A DNA stretch of 64,000 nt from Hamadaea sp. (GTDB lineage: Bacteria > Actinomycetota > Actinomycetes > Mycobacteriales > Micromonosporaceae): contig NZ_JABFVK010000067.1 of NCBI RefSeq assembly GCF_013362815.1, forward strand, positions 18,463 through 82,462, read 5' to 3'. A program made the position numbers and the translations under genes. The notes below the pieces were generated by a model. That model did no database searches. It saw only the letters and a program-made list of their open reading frames with translations, and was not told the origin of the DNA. Of the stretch, positions 14,639-23,105 are shown in pieces. Within the stretch, counting starts at the first letter, position 1. Each line of letters begins with the position of its first letter.

Positions 14639-17146
14639 CTAGAGGCGGGGGTCCACAGGTTCGGACTCGCTCGCCAGGATGGCGAAGACGAGTTCGTGCA
14701 CCCGCCACAGCGGCCCGTCCGACGCGACGGCGTCGAGCGCCGCGAGCCCGAGCGCGTGTTCGCGCAGGGCGAGACCGCGCTTGCGGCCGAGACTGCGCTG
14801 CCGTAGCCGGGCGAGCTGGGTCGGCTCGGTGTAGCCGGGTCCGTAGATGATCCGCAGGTACTCCCGCCCCCGGCACTTGAGGCCGGGCTGATGCAGACCT
14901 CGTTCGCCGGTGACAGTGAGTCCGGCGTAGGGCTTGACGACCATGCCTTCGCCGCCGGATTCGGTCAGTGACAGCCACCAGTCCGTCACGGCGGCCACGT
15001 CAGCCGGTGACTTCGGATCGGCGACAAGGCGACGGGTCGGCGTGAACGTCTTCGGGTCGGCGGCCACGAGGCGGTCGGCGATGGACAGGTGCCACCCGTG
15101 GTCGCGGTCGTAGAAACCCGGCCCCAGGACGGCGAACGGAGCCAACGTGACTCCGTCCAGACCGGACGTCGGGCGTACGTAGGCGCGGTAGGCCGAGGTA
15201 AATGCCTCCACATCGGACAGGCCGTCGGCCAGCCGAGCCTGGAGCGCCGAGATATCCAAGCCACGAGAAGCCGCCGACGACAGAACGGACAGGGCAGCGG
15301 GGAGCACCGACCGCCCAGCCGCACCGACCGCGGCGTACTGCTGAATCAGCGTGTCGGCCTTGGCCGACCAGGGCAGCAGTTCGCAGTCGAGCAGCAGCCA
15401 ATCGGTGCCCAGTTCGTCCCAAAGTCCGGCCGACTCCACGGCGGTACGCACCGACGCCAGCAGTTCCTCGGTCATCTCAGGCCCGAAGAACGATCGCCCC
15501 GTACGCGTATAGATCGCCCCGGAAGCCCCATCCTCGGGAAAGCGCGACGGGACGTCGGCCGACTTGCTCACGAGGACGACCGCACGGGAGCCCATGTGCT
15601 TCTCCTCGCAGACGACGCGGTCGATCCCGGCTGCGGCGTAGTCGGCCAACGCCGCCGTCGGATGTTCGAGGTATCCGTCGACTGTGGACGTCGAGGCCGG
15701 GGCCATTGTCGGAGGCAGCCACATCAGCCAGCGCGGGTCGACGGCGAACCGGCTCATCACCTCCAGCGCCGCAGCCGAGTGCTCCGCGCGTACGGTCATC
15801 GTGCCGTGCCCGGTCTCGATGTGACGGCGACCGGTCACCGACTTCAAGTCGAGCGCGCGAGCGACGACCGGCTCGGCGGGCGCGAGCGGCCGGGCCGGCG
15901 CGTAGTGCTCGCGTACTGCGGGCACGGTGACGAGCTGCCGCTCCGGGTAGCGCAATGCGGTCAGCTTGCCACCGAACACGCAGCCGGTGTCGAGGCAGAT
16001 CGTGTTGTTGACCCATTCCGGCTCGATCGTCGGCGTGTGTCCATAGACGACCATTGCCTTGCCGCGGTACTCCTGCGCCCACGGGTACCGCACCGGCAGG
16101 CCGTATTCGTCGGTCTCCCCCGTCGTGTCGCCGAACATCGCGAAGCTGCGGACCCGGCCGGACGCCCGCCCGTGGTACTCCTCCTTCAGCCCGGCGTGCG
16201 CGACCACAAGCCGTCCCTCATCCAGGACGTAGTGGCTGATCAGACCGGTCAGGAACGGCTCCAGGCCGTCGACCGGGTCCCGGTCGAGCTGCTCCAGCGT
16301 CTCCGCGAGGCCGTGGCGTACCTGCACGTTGCGGCCCTGCAGCTTCTTCAGGAGCTTCGCTTCGTGGTTACCCGCCACACACAGTGCGGTGCCGGCCGCG
16401 ACCATGCCCATGACCAGGCGCAAGACCGCAGGCGAGTCCGGTCCGCGGTCCACCAGGTCGCCGACGAACACGGCGATACGCCCAGCGGCGTGCACGGCGT
16501 TCACCACCCGGCCGCGCTCGTCCCGTTCGACGGTGTAGCCGAGTTCGGCCAGCAACGAGAGCAGCTCCTCGAAGCAGCCGTGCACGTCGCCGATCAGGTC
16601 GAAGGGCCCGGTCAATTCCCGGCGGTCGTTGAAGAGCTTCTCGTATCGCAGCTCGATGCTCTCGACCTGCTCTGGGCGTACAATATGGATCTTCCGAAAC
16701 CCTTCACGGCCGAGAGAGCCCAGCGAGCGCCGCAGGTCACGATGCTGGCGGCGGACCACCTCACGGCCGAAGGTGCGATCGGGCCGCTCCTGGGTACGTT
16801 CCCAGCAGGTGGCCTCGGGGGTGTCGAGGACGATCGCGACCGGCAGGACGTCGTGCTCGCGCGCGAGTTTGACCAGCTCGGCCCGGGCGTGGTGCTGCAC
16901 GTTCGTGGCGTCGACTACGGTGAGGCGACCACCACGCAGCCGCTTGCCCGCGATGTAGTGCAGCGCCTCGAAGGCGTCTTTGGTGATGGTCTGGTCGTTC
17001 TCGTCATCGGCGAGCAGACCGCGGAAGGCGTCGGAAGAAAGCACCTGCGTCGGCCGGAAATGGCGGCGGGCGAAGGTCGATTTGCCGGAACCGCTCACGC
17101 CGACCAGGACCACGAGCGACAGCTCGGGAATGTCCAATGTAGTCAC
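14639..17146 (-). CDS. pnkp: Polynucleotide kinase-phosphatase of RNA repair (Pnkp)
   Basis: The 835-residue protein has the three modules of bacterial Pnkp. The 5'-kinase has P-loop GVSGSGKST at 16-24. The metallophosphatase (about 182-400) has GDVHG 186-190, GDLVDRGPDS 229-238 and GNHE 259-262. The ligase-like nucleotidyltransferase has its AMP-accepting Lys516 in KHMGSR. Together with Hen1 it heals and seals RNAs cut by ribotoxins. The GTG start at 17146 overlaps the hen1 stop by 4 bases; the long frame upstream is read-through of hen1 in another frame. Confidence 0.95.
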   Translation of the reverse strand: MTTLDIPELSLVVLVGVSGSGKSTFARRHFRPTQVLSSDAFRGLLADDENDQTITKDAFEALHYIAGKRLRGGRLTVVDATNVQHHARAELVKLAREHDVLPVAIVLDTPEATCWERTQERPDRTFGREVVRRQHRDLRRSLGSLGREGFRKIHIVRPEQVESIELRYEKLFNDRRELTGPFDLIGDVHGCFEELLSLLAELGYTVERDERGRVVNAVHAAGRIAVFVGDLVDRGPDSPAVLRLVMGMVAAGTALCVAGNHEAKLLKKLQGRNVQVRHGLAETLEQLDRDPVDGLEPFLTGLISHYVLDEGRLVVAHAGLKEEYHGRASGRVRSFAMFGDTTGETDEYGLPVRYPWAQEYRGKAMVVYGHTPTIEPEWVNNTICLDTGCVFGGKLTALRYPERQLVTVPAVREHYAPARPLAPAEPVVARALDLKSVTGRRHIETGHGTMTVRAEHSAAALEVMSRFAVDPRWLMWLPPTMAPASTSTVDGYLEHPTAALADYAAAGIDRVVCEEKHMGSRAVVLVSKSADVPSRFPEDGASGAIYTRTGRSFFGPEMTEELLASVRTAVESAGLWDELGTDWLLLDCELLPWSAKADTLIQQYAAVGAAGRSVLPAALSVLSSAASRGLDISALQARLADGLSDVEAFTSAYRAYVRPTSGLDGVTLAPFAVLGPGFYDRDHGWHLSIADRLVAADPKTFTPTRRLVADPKSPADVAAVTDWWLSLTESGGEGMVVKPYAGLTVTGERGLHQPGLKCRGREYLRIIYGPGYTEPTQLARLRQRSLGRKRGLALREHALGLAALDAVASDGPLWRVHELVFAILASESEPVDPRL

Positions 17147-18537
17147 CGGTTTGCCTCCTTCGTGAACAGGGCGAGCTGGGTCGGAGTACCTACCTCGGGG
17201 TCGTCGTCGCCGACGCCGCGGAACTCGACGCGATAGCCGTGGCGCGCCGAGACGCCACCGGCCCAGGCCGCGAACTGCGCACGCGTCCACTCGAACCGGT
17301 GGTCGCCGTGCCGATGACTGCCCTCGGGCAGCGACTCGTAGCGGACGTTGTACTCGACATTGGGCGTGGTCACGACGACCGCGCCGGGCTGGGCGTGGGC
17401 GAACACCGCATCCTCCAACGCGGGCAGCCGCGCCTCGTCGACGTGCTCGATGACCTCCATCAGCACGGCCGCGTCGTAACCGCGCAGCCGGTCGTCGCGG
17501 TAGGTCAGCGCCGACTGAATGAGCTTGATCCGGGCCTTCTGCCGATCGGGCAGCCGGTCGAGCCGAATGCGGCGGGCGGCAATCTCGAGCACCGCCGGCG
17601 ACACGTCCGCCCCGACGATCTGGGTGAACCGCCGATCACGCAGCAAGTCGCCGATCAGCGCGCCCGGACCGCAGCCGAGGTCGAGCACCTTCGTCGCGCC
17701 CGTGTCCGCCAGCGCGGCCAGCACAGCCGCCCGCCGCACGGCGTTGAGCGGCTTGCGCTTCTCGTCGGGCTCCTCCTTCTCCGGCTCGACCGAATCGGGT
17801 TCGTCGGTCGCGAGCTGGTTGAGGGCGCGTTCGGTGAGCGCACGGCTGTGTACCAGGTAGCGCCGCGTGATCAGGGCGCGCTCGGGATGAGTGGCGAGCC
17901 AGCCGTCGCCCGCGCGCAACAGCTTCTCGATCTCGTCGGGCGCGACCCAGTAGTGCTTGGCATCGTCCAGCACCGGCAGCAGCACATAGAGGTGGTTGAG
18001 CGCGTCGGCTAGGCGTACGCGTCCGGTCAGGCGGATGTCGGCGTAGCGGCTCGTGCCCCACTCGGGCAGCTGCTCGTCCAGCGGGATGGACGAGGCTTCG
18101 ACGACCCAGCCCAACGGCGCGAACAATCGCTCGGCGACCGCCGGCCCGCCCTTGCACCGCAACACCGGTACGCGAATCTCCAGCTGGACCGGGGTTTCCG
18201 CCAACTCCGGGCGATCCTTCGAACTGCCCCGCATCGCCGACCGGAATGCCCGGTTCATCGCCGCCACCAGCAGGCTGGACGCCGCGTACGCCCGATCGTT
18301 GACGTATCGGTTGAGTTGCCCCGCCGCGTCCTTCCGAGTCTCCGCCAGTGCCTGCGGATCGACCTCCAGGAGCAGGGCCGCCGTGCAGCGCTGCGGCGTC
18401 GCCTCCGGGAACAGGACCGTCGCCTCGCCCCACGGCAGATCGAAACGATGCACCCGATCGGGGTGCTTGACCAGCAGGTAGCCGAGATCGGTCCCGGGTG
18501 TCTCCGGGGTCCCCGTCATCGTGATCGTCAGCAGCAC
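17143..18537 (-). CDS. hen1: Hen1 3'-terminal RNA ribose 2'-O-methyltransferase
   Basis: The 464-residue protein starts MLLTITMTGTPETPGTDLGY as bacterial Hen1 proteins do. The N-terminal half (1-250) is the Pnkp-activating and ligase-assisting region. The C-terminal half is an S-adenosylmethionine methyltransferase with VLDLGCGPGALIGDLL at 284-299 and the Hen1 metal site EVIEH 361-365 plus RHGDHRFEWTR 409-419. Hen1 marks the broken 3' end with 2'-O-methyl before Pnkp seals it, which protects against a second cut. It is first in a two-gene operon. CACCAT six bases before the GTG fits a leaderless promoter weakly. Confidence 0.95.
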   Translation of the reverse strand: MLLTITMTGTPETPGTDLGYLLVKHPDRVHRFDLPWGEATVLFPEATPQRCTAALLLEVDPQALAETRKDAAGQLNRYVNDRAYAASSLLVAAMNRAFRSAMRGSSKDRPELAETPVQLEIRVPVLRCKGGPAVAERLFAPLGWVVEASSIPLDEQLPEWGTSRYADIRLTGRVRLADALNHLYVLLPVLDDAKHYWVAPDEIEKLLRAGDGWLATHPERALITRRYLVHSRALTERALNQLATDEPDSVEPEKEEPDEKRKPLNAVRRAAVLAALADTGATKVLDLGCGPGALIGDLLRDRRFTQIVGADVSPAVLEIAARRIRLDRLPDRQKARIKLIQSALTYRDDRLRGYDAAVLMEVIEHVDEARLPALEDAVFAHAQPGAVVVTTPNVEYNVRYESLPEGSHRHGDHRFEWTRAQFAAWAGGVSARHGYRVEFRGVGDDDPEVGTPTQLALFTKEANR

Positions 18538-18611
18538 CGGGCAATGGTGCGGGTTATCTTCGCAGCTTGCAAACCCTTTCGGCGCCTCTTCCCGCGCCGC
18601 CTTCCGCGCTG

Positions 18612-18697
18612 GACACCGCGCGTTCCCTGCGGATCACAGTTGCGCATGCTTCCGCTGCCGCTTGAAGCATGCATAACCGTGATCTGCAACTGTCGGG
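18612..18697. repeat. Palindromic repeat family B, copy 3
   Basis: The sequence matches copy 2 over about 86 bases, including the GACACCGCGCGTTCC lead-in and the CTGTCGGGG tail. Arms 18633-18652 and 18664-18683 have three mismatches. It lies between the hen1 start and the stop of the SRPBCC gene, all on the minus strand. Confidence 0.88.
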
Positions 18698-18699
18698 GG

Positions 18700-19158
18700 T
18701 CAGCGGGTGGGGCGATGCCGGGCGGCCAGCTCGTCGGTCAGCCGTCCGGCGGCCACCGCCCACAGCCGCTGGAAGCGCCGCCGCAGAAGCCAGGCGAGTA
18801 GCGTACGGTCGAACAGGCCGACGAAGCCGCGGCGCGGCTCGTAACGGGCGTAATTCTGCAGCCAGGTGCCGTCGGCGAGCTCGGCGAAGACTCGCTCGTG
18901 CTCGATCTCGGGCAGCCCGTCGGACCGGGCGACCTCTCGCAGCAGCCGCGGCTGGTCGAAGTCGAGCAGCTCATGATGTTGCGTCCGGCCACCCCGCAAC
19001 CGCAGTACGCAGCGCCCGCCCGGTTTGTCCCAGCCGTCGAGGTCGTCGATCGCCTCGATCTCCGGTTGTAGTGCCGGCCAGTTCCGCGGGTCGGCCAGGT
19101 AGGCGAAGACCTCGTCACGCGGGAACGGCACGATCGATCCGAACGGGAACTCGGGCAT
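18700..19158 (-). CDS. SRPBCC-superfamily protein (polyketide cyclase/dehydrase-like)
   Basis: A 152-residue protein that begins MPEFPFGSIVPFPRDEVFAY, with the pattern FPRDEVFAYLADPRNWPAL of START/SRPBCC proteins, where an early helix packs under a seven-strand sheet that binds a hydrophobic ligand. A good Shine-Dalgarno GGGGGAGG precedes the ATG at 19158, which I prefer to the frame's earlier start. No catalytic residue is known for the family member and the ligand is not predictable. It stands alone between repeat B copy 3 and the TetR gene. Confidence 0.8.
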   Translation of the reverse strand: MPEFPFGSIVPFPRDEVFAYLADPRNWPALQPEIEAIDDLDGWDKPGGRCVLRLRGGRTQHHELLDFDQPRLLREVARSDGLPEIEHERVFAELADGTWLQNYARYEPRRGFVGLFDRTLLAWLLRRRFQRLWAVAAGRLTDELAARHRPTR

Positions 19159-19233
19159 GCATGCCTCCCCCGTGGTCCGCACGGTCTAGGGATGCGCGGC
19201 TTCCTCTTAGGATGCGCACCTTCCCCGTCGCCT

Positions 19234-19277
19234 GGATCGGCCGAATGGTCGCCCGGCCCGGCAGGATCGGCCGAATG
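19234..19277. repeat. Direct repeat GGATCGGCCGAATG with 30-bp period
   Basis: The 14-mer occurs at 19234-19247 and 19264-19277, exactly 30 bp apart, i.e. about three helical turns. Shorter repeats of GATGCGC and GGGACGGCCGG flank it. It sits in the 19159-19338 gap upstream of the SRPBCC gene and may be a regulatory region; nothing else is seen there. Confidence 0.5.
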
Positions 19278-19338
19278 CGTTCTCCCACAGCGACAGCCGG
19301 GCGGGCGCGCGGCGAGCGGGACGGCCGGTCGAGGCCGT

Positions 19339-19956
19339 TTAGAGGGACGGCCGGCTGCGCAGGACCGCGACGAGCCCGGCCTGGACTTCCTCGACCGGAC
19401 GCTCGGGCGAGAAGATCAGCCAGTCGAGCGCGACGACCAGACCCGCTCCGAACAGCGCCGACGCCGAGATCCGGGGGTCCAGCTCCGGCGGGAAGTCGCC
19501 CGACTCCACTCCCGCTTGGAGCACTTCTGCGATCACGCTGATGGCTTGTTCGCGTACCAGGAGGATGGTCTGCTGCCATTCGCGGTTGGTCCGCCACATC
19601 TCGGCCAGCAGTAGTTGCGCGAAGGCTTGATAGCGCTGGATGTAGGACAGCTGCGCGCCGATCAGCGCGGTGATCGCCTCCCGGGGCGGCAGGCCTTCGA
19701 TCGCGGCTCGCGACTCCTCCGCGAGCAGCCCGACGCCGTAGCGCAGCAGTTCCTCGTAGAGCGCGGTCTTGGACGCGAAGTTGTAGAACACCGTGCCCTT
19801 GGCGACGCCGGCTCGCTCGGCGATCTCGTCGACGGTGGTCGCGGTGAAACCCTGCTCCGCGATGAGCCCGACGGCGGCCTCGAAGATCTTCAGCCGAGTC
19901 GCGTCGCGTCGCCGAGTACGCCCGTCAGGCGAGTTGGAGAGGGTACGCCGTTCCAC
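19339..19956 (-). CDS. TetR-family regulator
   Basis: The 205-residue protein starts at a GTG (VERRTLSNSPDGRTRRRDAT). Its helix-turn-helix (about 20-65) has TATTVDEIAERAGVAKGTVF and YNFASKTALYEELL, the usual TetR pattern. The C-terminal domain is unassigned. It lies downstream of the YhgE/ABC pair on the same strand, separated by a family C repeat, so it probably has its own promoter; TetR genes often neighbour YhgE/Pip genes and may repress them. A TetR-like site lies before that pair at 22937. Confidence 0.9.
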   Translation of the reverse strand: MERRTLSNSPDGRTRRRDATRLKIFEAAVGLIAEQGFTATTVDEIAERAGVAKGTVFYNFASKTALYEELLRYGVGLLAEESRAAIEGLPPREAITALIGAQLSYIQRYQAFAQLLLAEMWRTNREWQQTILLVREQAISVIAEVLQAGVESGDFPPELDPRISASALFGAGLVVALDWLIFSPERPVEEVQAGLVAVLRSRPSL

Positions 19957-19988
19957 ACCCCCAGTCTCACATGCCCGGTTTCCGACGG

Positions 19989-20073
19989 AGTCGATCACCC
20001 GCTCGCGGAGTTGATCAGGGAGCCCGGGACACGACACGCCGGACGACCGGGACCACAGGTTCATGATCAACGC
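19989..20073. repeat. Intergenic repeat family C, copy 2
   Basis: AGTCGATCACCC, GCTCGCGGAGTTGATCAGGG, ACACGACACGCCGG and GGTTCATGATCAACGC follow in the same order as in copies at 1299 and 54611. The right end touches the stop codon of the YhgE/Pip gene. Confidence 0.75.
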
Positions 20074-22217
20074 TAAGGGAGGGTGGGGTGGAGGGTGCGA
20101 AGGGTGAGGCGGCGCGAGCGACGCGCGGCGTACGCCGTCAGAGCGAAGCAAGCGAAGCCGAAAGAGGCGAGCACAGCGAGCGCAACCCCGACGGAGGAGA
20201 GGGAACCGCCGACGGTCAGCCGCCGCAAGGCTCCGATGACGTAGGTCATGGGCAGCCAAGGGTGCAACGCCTGGAAGAACCCGGGTGAGGTCTGCACCGG
20301 ATACGTGCCGCCGGACGAGGTCAGCTGCAACATGAGCAGTGCCAGCGCGACGAGCCGGCCCGGCGTACCGAGGACGGCGCCCAGCATCTGCAGGATCGCG
20401 GTGAACGTCAGGGACGTGGCGACGAGCAGCCCGAGTGTGCCGAGCGGGTGGACCGGGATCAGGCCGAGGGCGTACCGGAGGACCAGGTAGAGCACGATCG
20501 CCTGGGCGGTGCCGACGACGGCGGCGGGGACGAATCCGGCGTACGCCACGCGCCAAGCGGGCGCGCCCGAGATGGCATGCCGCCGGGTCAGCGGACGCAA
20601 CAGCATGTAGGTGAGCATCGCGCCGACCCACAACGCCAGCGACAGGAAGTACGGCGCGAAACCGACGCCATAAGTAGCGGCCGCATGCCGGGTGTCACGC
20701 TGAAGCGCCACCAGATCGCCGAGCACACCGGATCGCGTGGCCCGATCGTCGGCGTCGTAACCGGGAATCCGTGCAGCTCCGTCGGCCAGCCCGTCGGCCA
20801 GTCGCGCCGCGCCGGAGTCCAGCGTCGCCAAGCCGGTGGCCAGGGTGCGCGTGCCGGTGGCGAGGTCGGCCAATCCGCCGTCCAGCTGCCGGGCTCCCGA
20901 CGAGAGCCGGTAAAGCCCGCCCGACAACTGGTGCGCGCTGGTCGCTGCGGTGTGCGTACCCTCTTGCAATTGAGAAGCGCCACTGGCTAGTGCCGTAAGT
21001 CCGGCGGCCAGCTGGTCCACTTGGGACCGGGCGGCGGCGACGCGGTCGGCGAGCGTGGGCGCTGCCTCAGCCACGGCGCGGGCTTGCGCCGCCACGCTGC
21101 GCAACTGGCCCGCGAGCCGGTCCAAGTCCGCGGACTGGAGCCGTCCGCGCAGGTCACGGGCGGTCTGCGCGGCTTCGGCGGCGGCCTGGCGGGTGGCGAT
21201 GAAGGCCGCGTCGTGCGCGAGCTCCGGGTTCGCCGCGACCAACGAGTCCAGTTTCGCCTCGACCTCAGCGGTACGCACAACGGCGCGGTCGGCGACCGTA
21301 GGCAATTCGTCGAGGTGATCGGCGATCGCTTCGGCTCCGGCGGCGATGGCGGTCGCAGCCGCCGCGATGTCGTCGGCGTGCTCGCGGAGGACCGGTTCGG
21401 CGGCGTTGGCCGCCTTGTCCACGAGCGCCGCGAGCTGGCGACCACCGGCCGCCGCTTTCGCCGTGCCATCGGCGAGCTGGTCGGAGCCGGCGGCCAGAGT
21501 GTCCAAACCGGACGCCAGCTGAGCCGAGCCGGAGGCCGCGGTGGCGGTGCCGTCGGCCAGCTGCCCGGCGCCGTTCTCCGCCTGACCGGCGCCGTCGGCG
21601 AGCTTGCCTGCGCCCGCGTTCGCGTCGTCCGCGCCGTCGGCGAGCCGGGCGGCACCGTCGGCGGCCTCGGCGGTCTGCGTCTTGAGGTCGGTGAAGCCGA
21701 GCAGCATCCGGTCGAAGTACTTCACGGCGGCGCTGCTCGCCGCGGCCGCCCGGATCTCGGTGAACGCGCTGCGAGCCAGCAACCCGGACAGGTAGTTGGT
21801 GCTGTCGTCGCTGGTGACCTCCAGGCGACCGGCCAGCGCAGTACGACCGGGGTCCGGCGCGTCGGCCAAATGCTGCGAGAAGTCCGCCGGGATCACGAGG
21901 ACGAGGTGGTACTCCCCGGCCGCCAGACCGCGCTCGGCGTCGGCCCGAGTGGTCGGAACCCAGCCGAAGACCTGGCGATCCTCGAGCTCGTCCGCGAGGT
22001 CTTGTCCCGCGTGCACGATGTCCCCGTCGCTCGTCGCGGCCGGCCGATCCTCCTGGACCAACGCGACCGGGATGCGCTTGAGGTTGCCATAGGGATCCCA
22101 GAAGGCGGCAAGGTAGAGCGCGCCGTAGAGCAGCGGTACGACGGTGAGGACGGCGAGCGCGGCCCGGGTCAGCCGATGACGGCCGAATCGGCGCAGCTCC
22201 GAGCGAGCAGGGCTCAT
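20073..22217 (-). CDS. YhgE/Pip-family membrane protein (ABC-2 permease fold)
   Basis: The 714-residue protein has a first transmembrane helix at about 20-40, an extracellular region of some 450 residues and five or so C-terminal helices. The middle region is built of heptad-like repeats (LADGAGQAENGAGQLADGTA and similar) typical of YhgE/Pip proteins such as phage infection protein and EsaA-like subunits. Such proteins resemble ABC-2 permeases. The start overlaps the stop of the ATPase-like gene by 4 bases, so the two are made together and probably form one complex. The cargo is unknown. Confidence 0.9.
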   Translation of the reverse strand: MSPARSELRRFGRHRLTRAALAVLTVVPLLYGALYLAAFWDPYGNLKRIPVALVQEDRPAATSDGDIVHAGQDLADELEDRQVFGWVPTTRADAERGLAAGEYHLVLVIPADFSQHLADAPDPGRTALAGRLEVTSDDSTNYLSGLLARSAFTEIRAAAASSAAVKYFDRMLLGFTDLKTQTAEAADGAARLADGADDANAGAGKLADGAGQAENGAGQLADGTATAASGSAQLASGLDTLAAGSDQLADGTAKAAAGGRQLAALVDKAANAAEPVLREHADDIAAAATAIAAGAEAIADHLDELPTVADRAVVRTAEVEAKLDSLVAANPELAHDAAFIATRQAAAEAAQTARDLRGRLQSADLDRLAGQLRSVAAQARAVAEAAPTLADRVAAARSQVDQLAAGLTALASGASQLQEGTHTAATSAHQLSGGLYRLSSGARQLDGGLADLATGTRTLATGLATLDSGAARLADGLADGAARIPGYDADDRATRSGVLGDLVALQRDTRHAAATYGVGFAPYFLSLALWVGAMLTYMLLRPLTRRHAISGAPAWRVAYAGFVPAAVVGTAQAIVLYLVLRYALGLIPVHPLGTLGLLVATSLTFTAILQMLGAVLGTPGRLVALALLMLQLTSSGGTYPVQTSPGFFQALHPWLPMTYVIGALRRLTVGGSLSSVGVALAVLASFGFACFALTAYAARRSRRLTLRTLHPTLP

Positions 22218-22915
22218 CGGGTGATCTCCACGATCTGATCGGGGGCGTACGCCGTCGCTTCGCGCACGGTCAGCACGACGGCGCAGCCGGTGGCTCGCAA
22301 CGCGTCGGCCAGCTCGGCCTGTTCGTCGGCGGTGAGCTGGACGTCGGCGTCGTCGACGGCGATCACCGCCGGGTCGGCGAGCCGGGCCAGCTCGATCATG
22401 AGCAGATGGCGGTCCAGCGGCGTGAGGTCGCGCGCCTTCGTGCCCGGGTCGAACGGCAGCCGCCGCTCGGCGTCGGCCAGCCTGGCCTGGCGTTCTTCCC
22501 GGCGCGCCCGCGTGGGCAGGCCGACCGGGCGGAGCAGCCGGAGGCGTTCGCCGAGGTGTTCCCGGGCGGTCAGCATCGGCTCCGGCTCGTGTACGCCCCG
22601 GACCAGCCCGAGCGCGGTCTTCGCCCGTTCGACGGCGCCGTCGCTGTGGCGGAAGTTCCCCATCAGGGAGAGCAGGGCGGCCGTCCGGCCGCTGCCGGGT
22701 GCTCCCGAGAGCGCCACCAGCTCGCCGGGCCGGACCGCCAGGTCGAACGGCCGGAACACTGTCCCTTTCGTCCGGTCGGCGCGCCTCGCACGGCCGGGGG
22801 CTTGATGACCGAGCCCGCGGGCCGCCAGGACCGGGGCGGGCACCGCGGGCTCTGCAGTTTCGTCCTCCTCGAGCGGCTGTTCGACGTCGACGCGTCCCTC
22901 ATCGCTTGACGCCAT
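22214..22915 (-). CDS. Degenerate ABC-transporter ATPase-like protein
   Basis: The 233-residue protein keeps the order of an ABC ATPase but the key residues are altered. The Walker A loop is GAPGSGRT at 71-78 with Arg77 in place of the invariant Lys. The signature LSGGQ is replaced by DLTPLDRH (163-170). The Walker B is AVIAVDDAD at 183-191 with Asp in place of catalytic Glu. The H-loop His is also not evident. It may bind nucleotide without normal hydrolysis and act as a regulator or scaffold for the YhgE/Pip protein. The start is set by an ATG with upstream GGAG. Confidence 0.8.
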   Translation of the reverse strand: MASSDEGRVDVEQPLEEDETAEPAVPAPVLAARGLGHQAPGRARRADRTKGTVFRPFDLAVRPGELVALSGAPGSGRTAALLSLMGNFRHSDGAVERAKTALGLVRGVHEPEPMLTAREHLGERLRLLRPVGLPTRARREERQARLADAERRLPFDPGTKARDLTPLDRHLLMIELARLADPAVIAVDDADVQLTADEQAELADALRATGCAVVLTVREATAYAPDQIVEITR

Positions 22916-22936
22916 CACCGCTCCAGAGAAACTTAA

Positions 22937-22950
22937 ACTGACTGGTCGGT
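22937..22950. promoter_or_regulatory. Possible TetR-type operator
   Basis: ACTGACTGGTCGGT is an imperfect palindrome (three mismatched pairs) 22 bases before the ATPase-like gene. Its form resembles operators of QacR/TetR regulators. It lies between divergent genes. Confidence 0.4.
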
Positions 22951-23105
22951 ACAGAAACATACCGCACGGTCGTCCCATTCGCCACACGGGGCGCGTAGTT
23001 GAGCCGTTGCTGCTGGTAAACATGGCCACAGACCGATGTTTCCGACCGGTAACTTTCGACCGAACGGCTATGGCAGCAGGCCTTTTCGCCGTCAACACTG
23101 GTTCG

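Noticed and set aside
15089..17236. 715-codon plus-strand open frame across pnkp
   Set aside because: It is the complement of a gene with full catalytic motifs. Its own translation is Arg/Gln/Val-rich without any motif.
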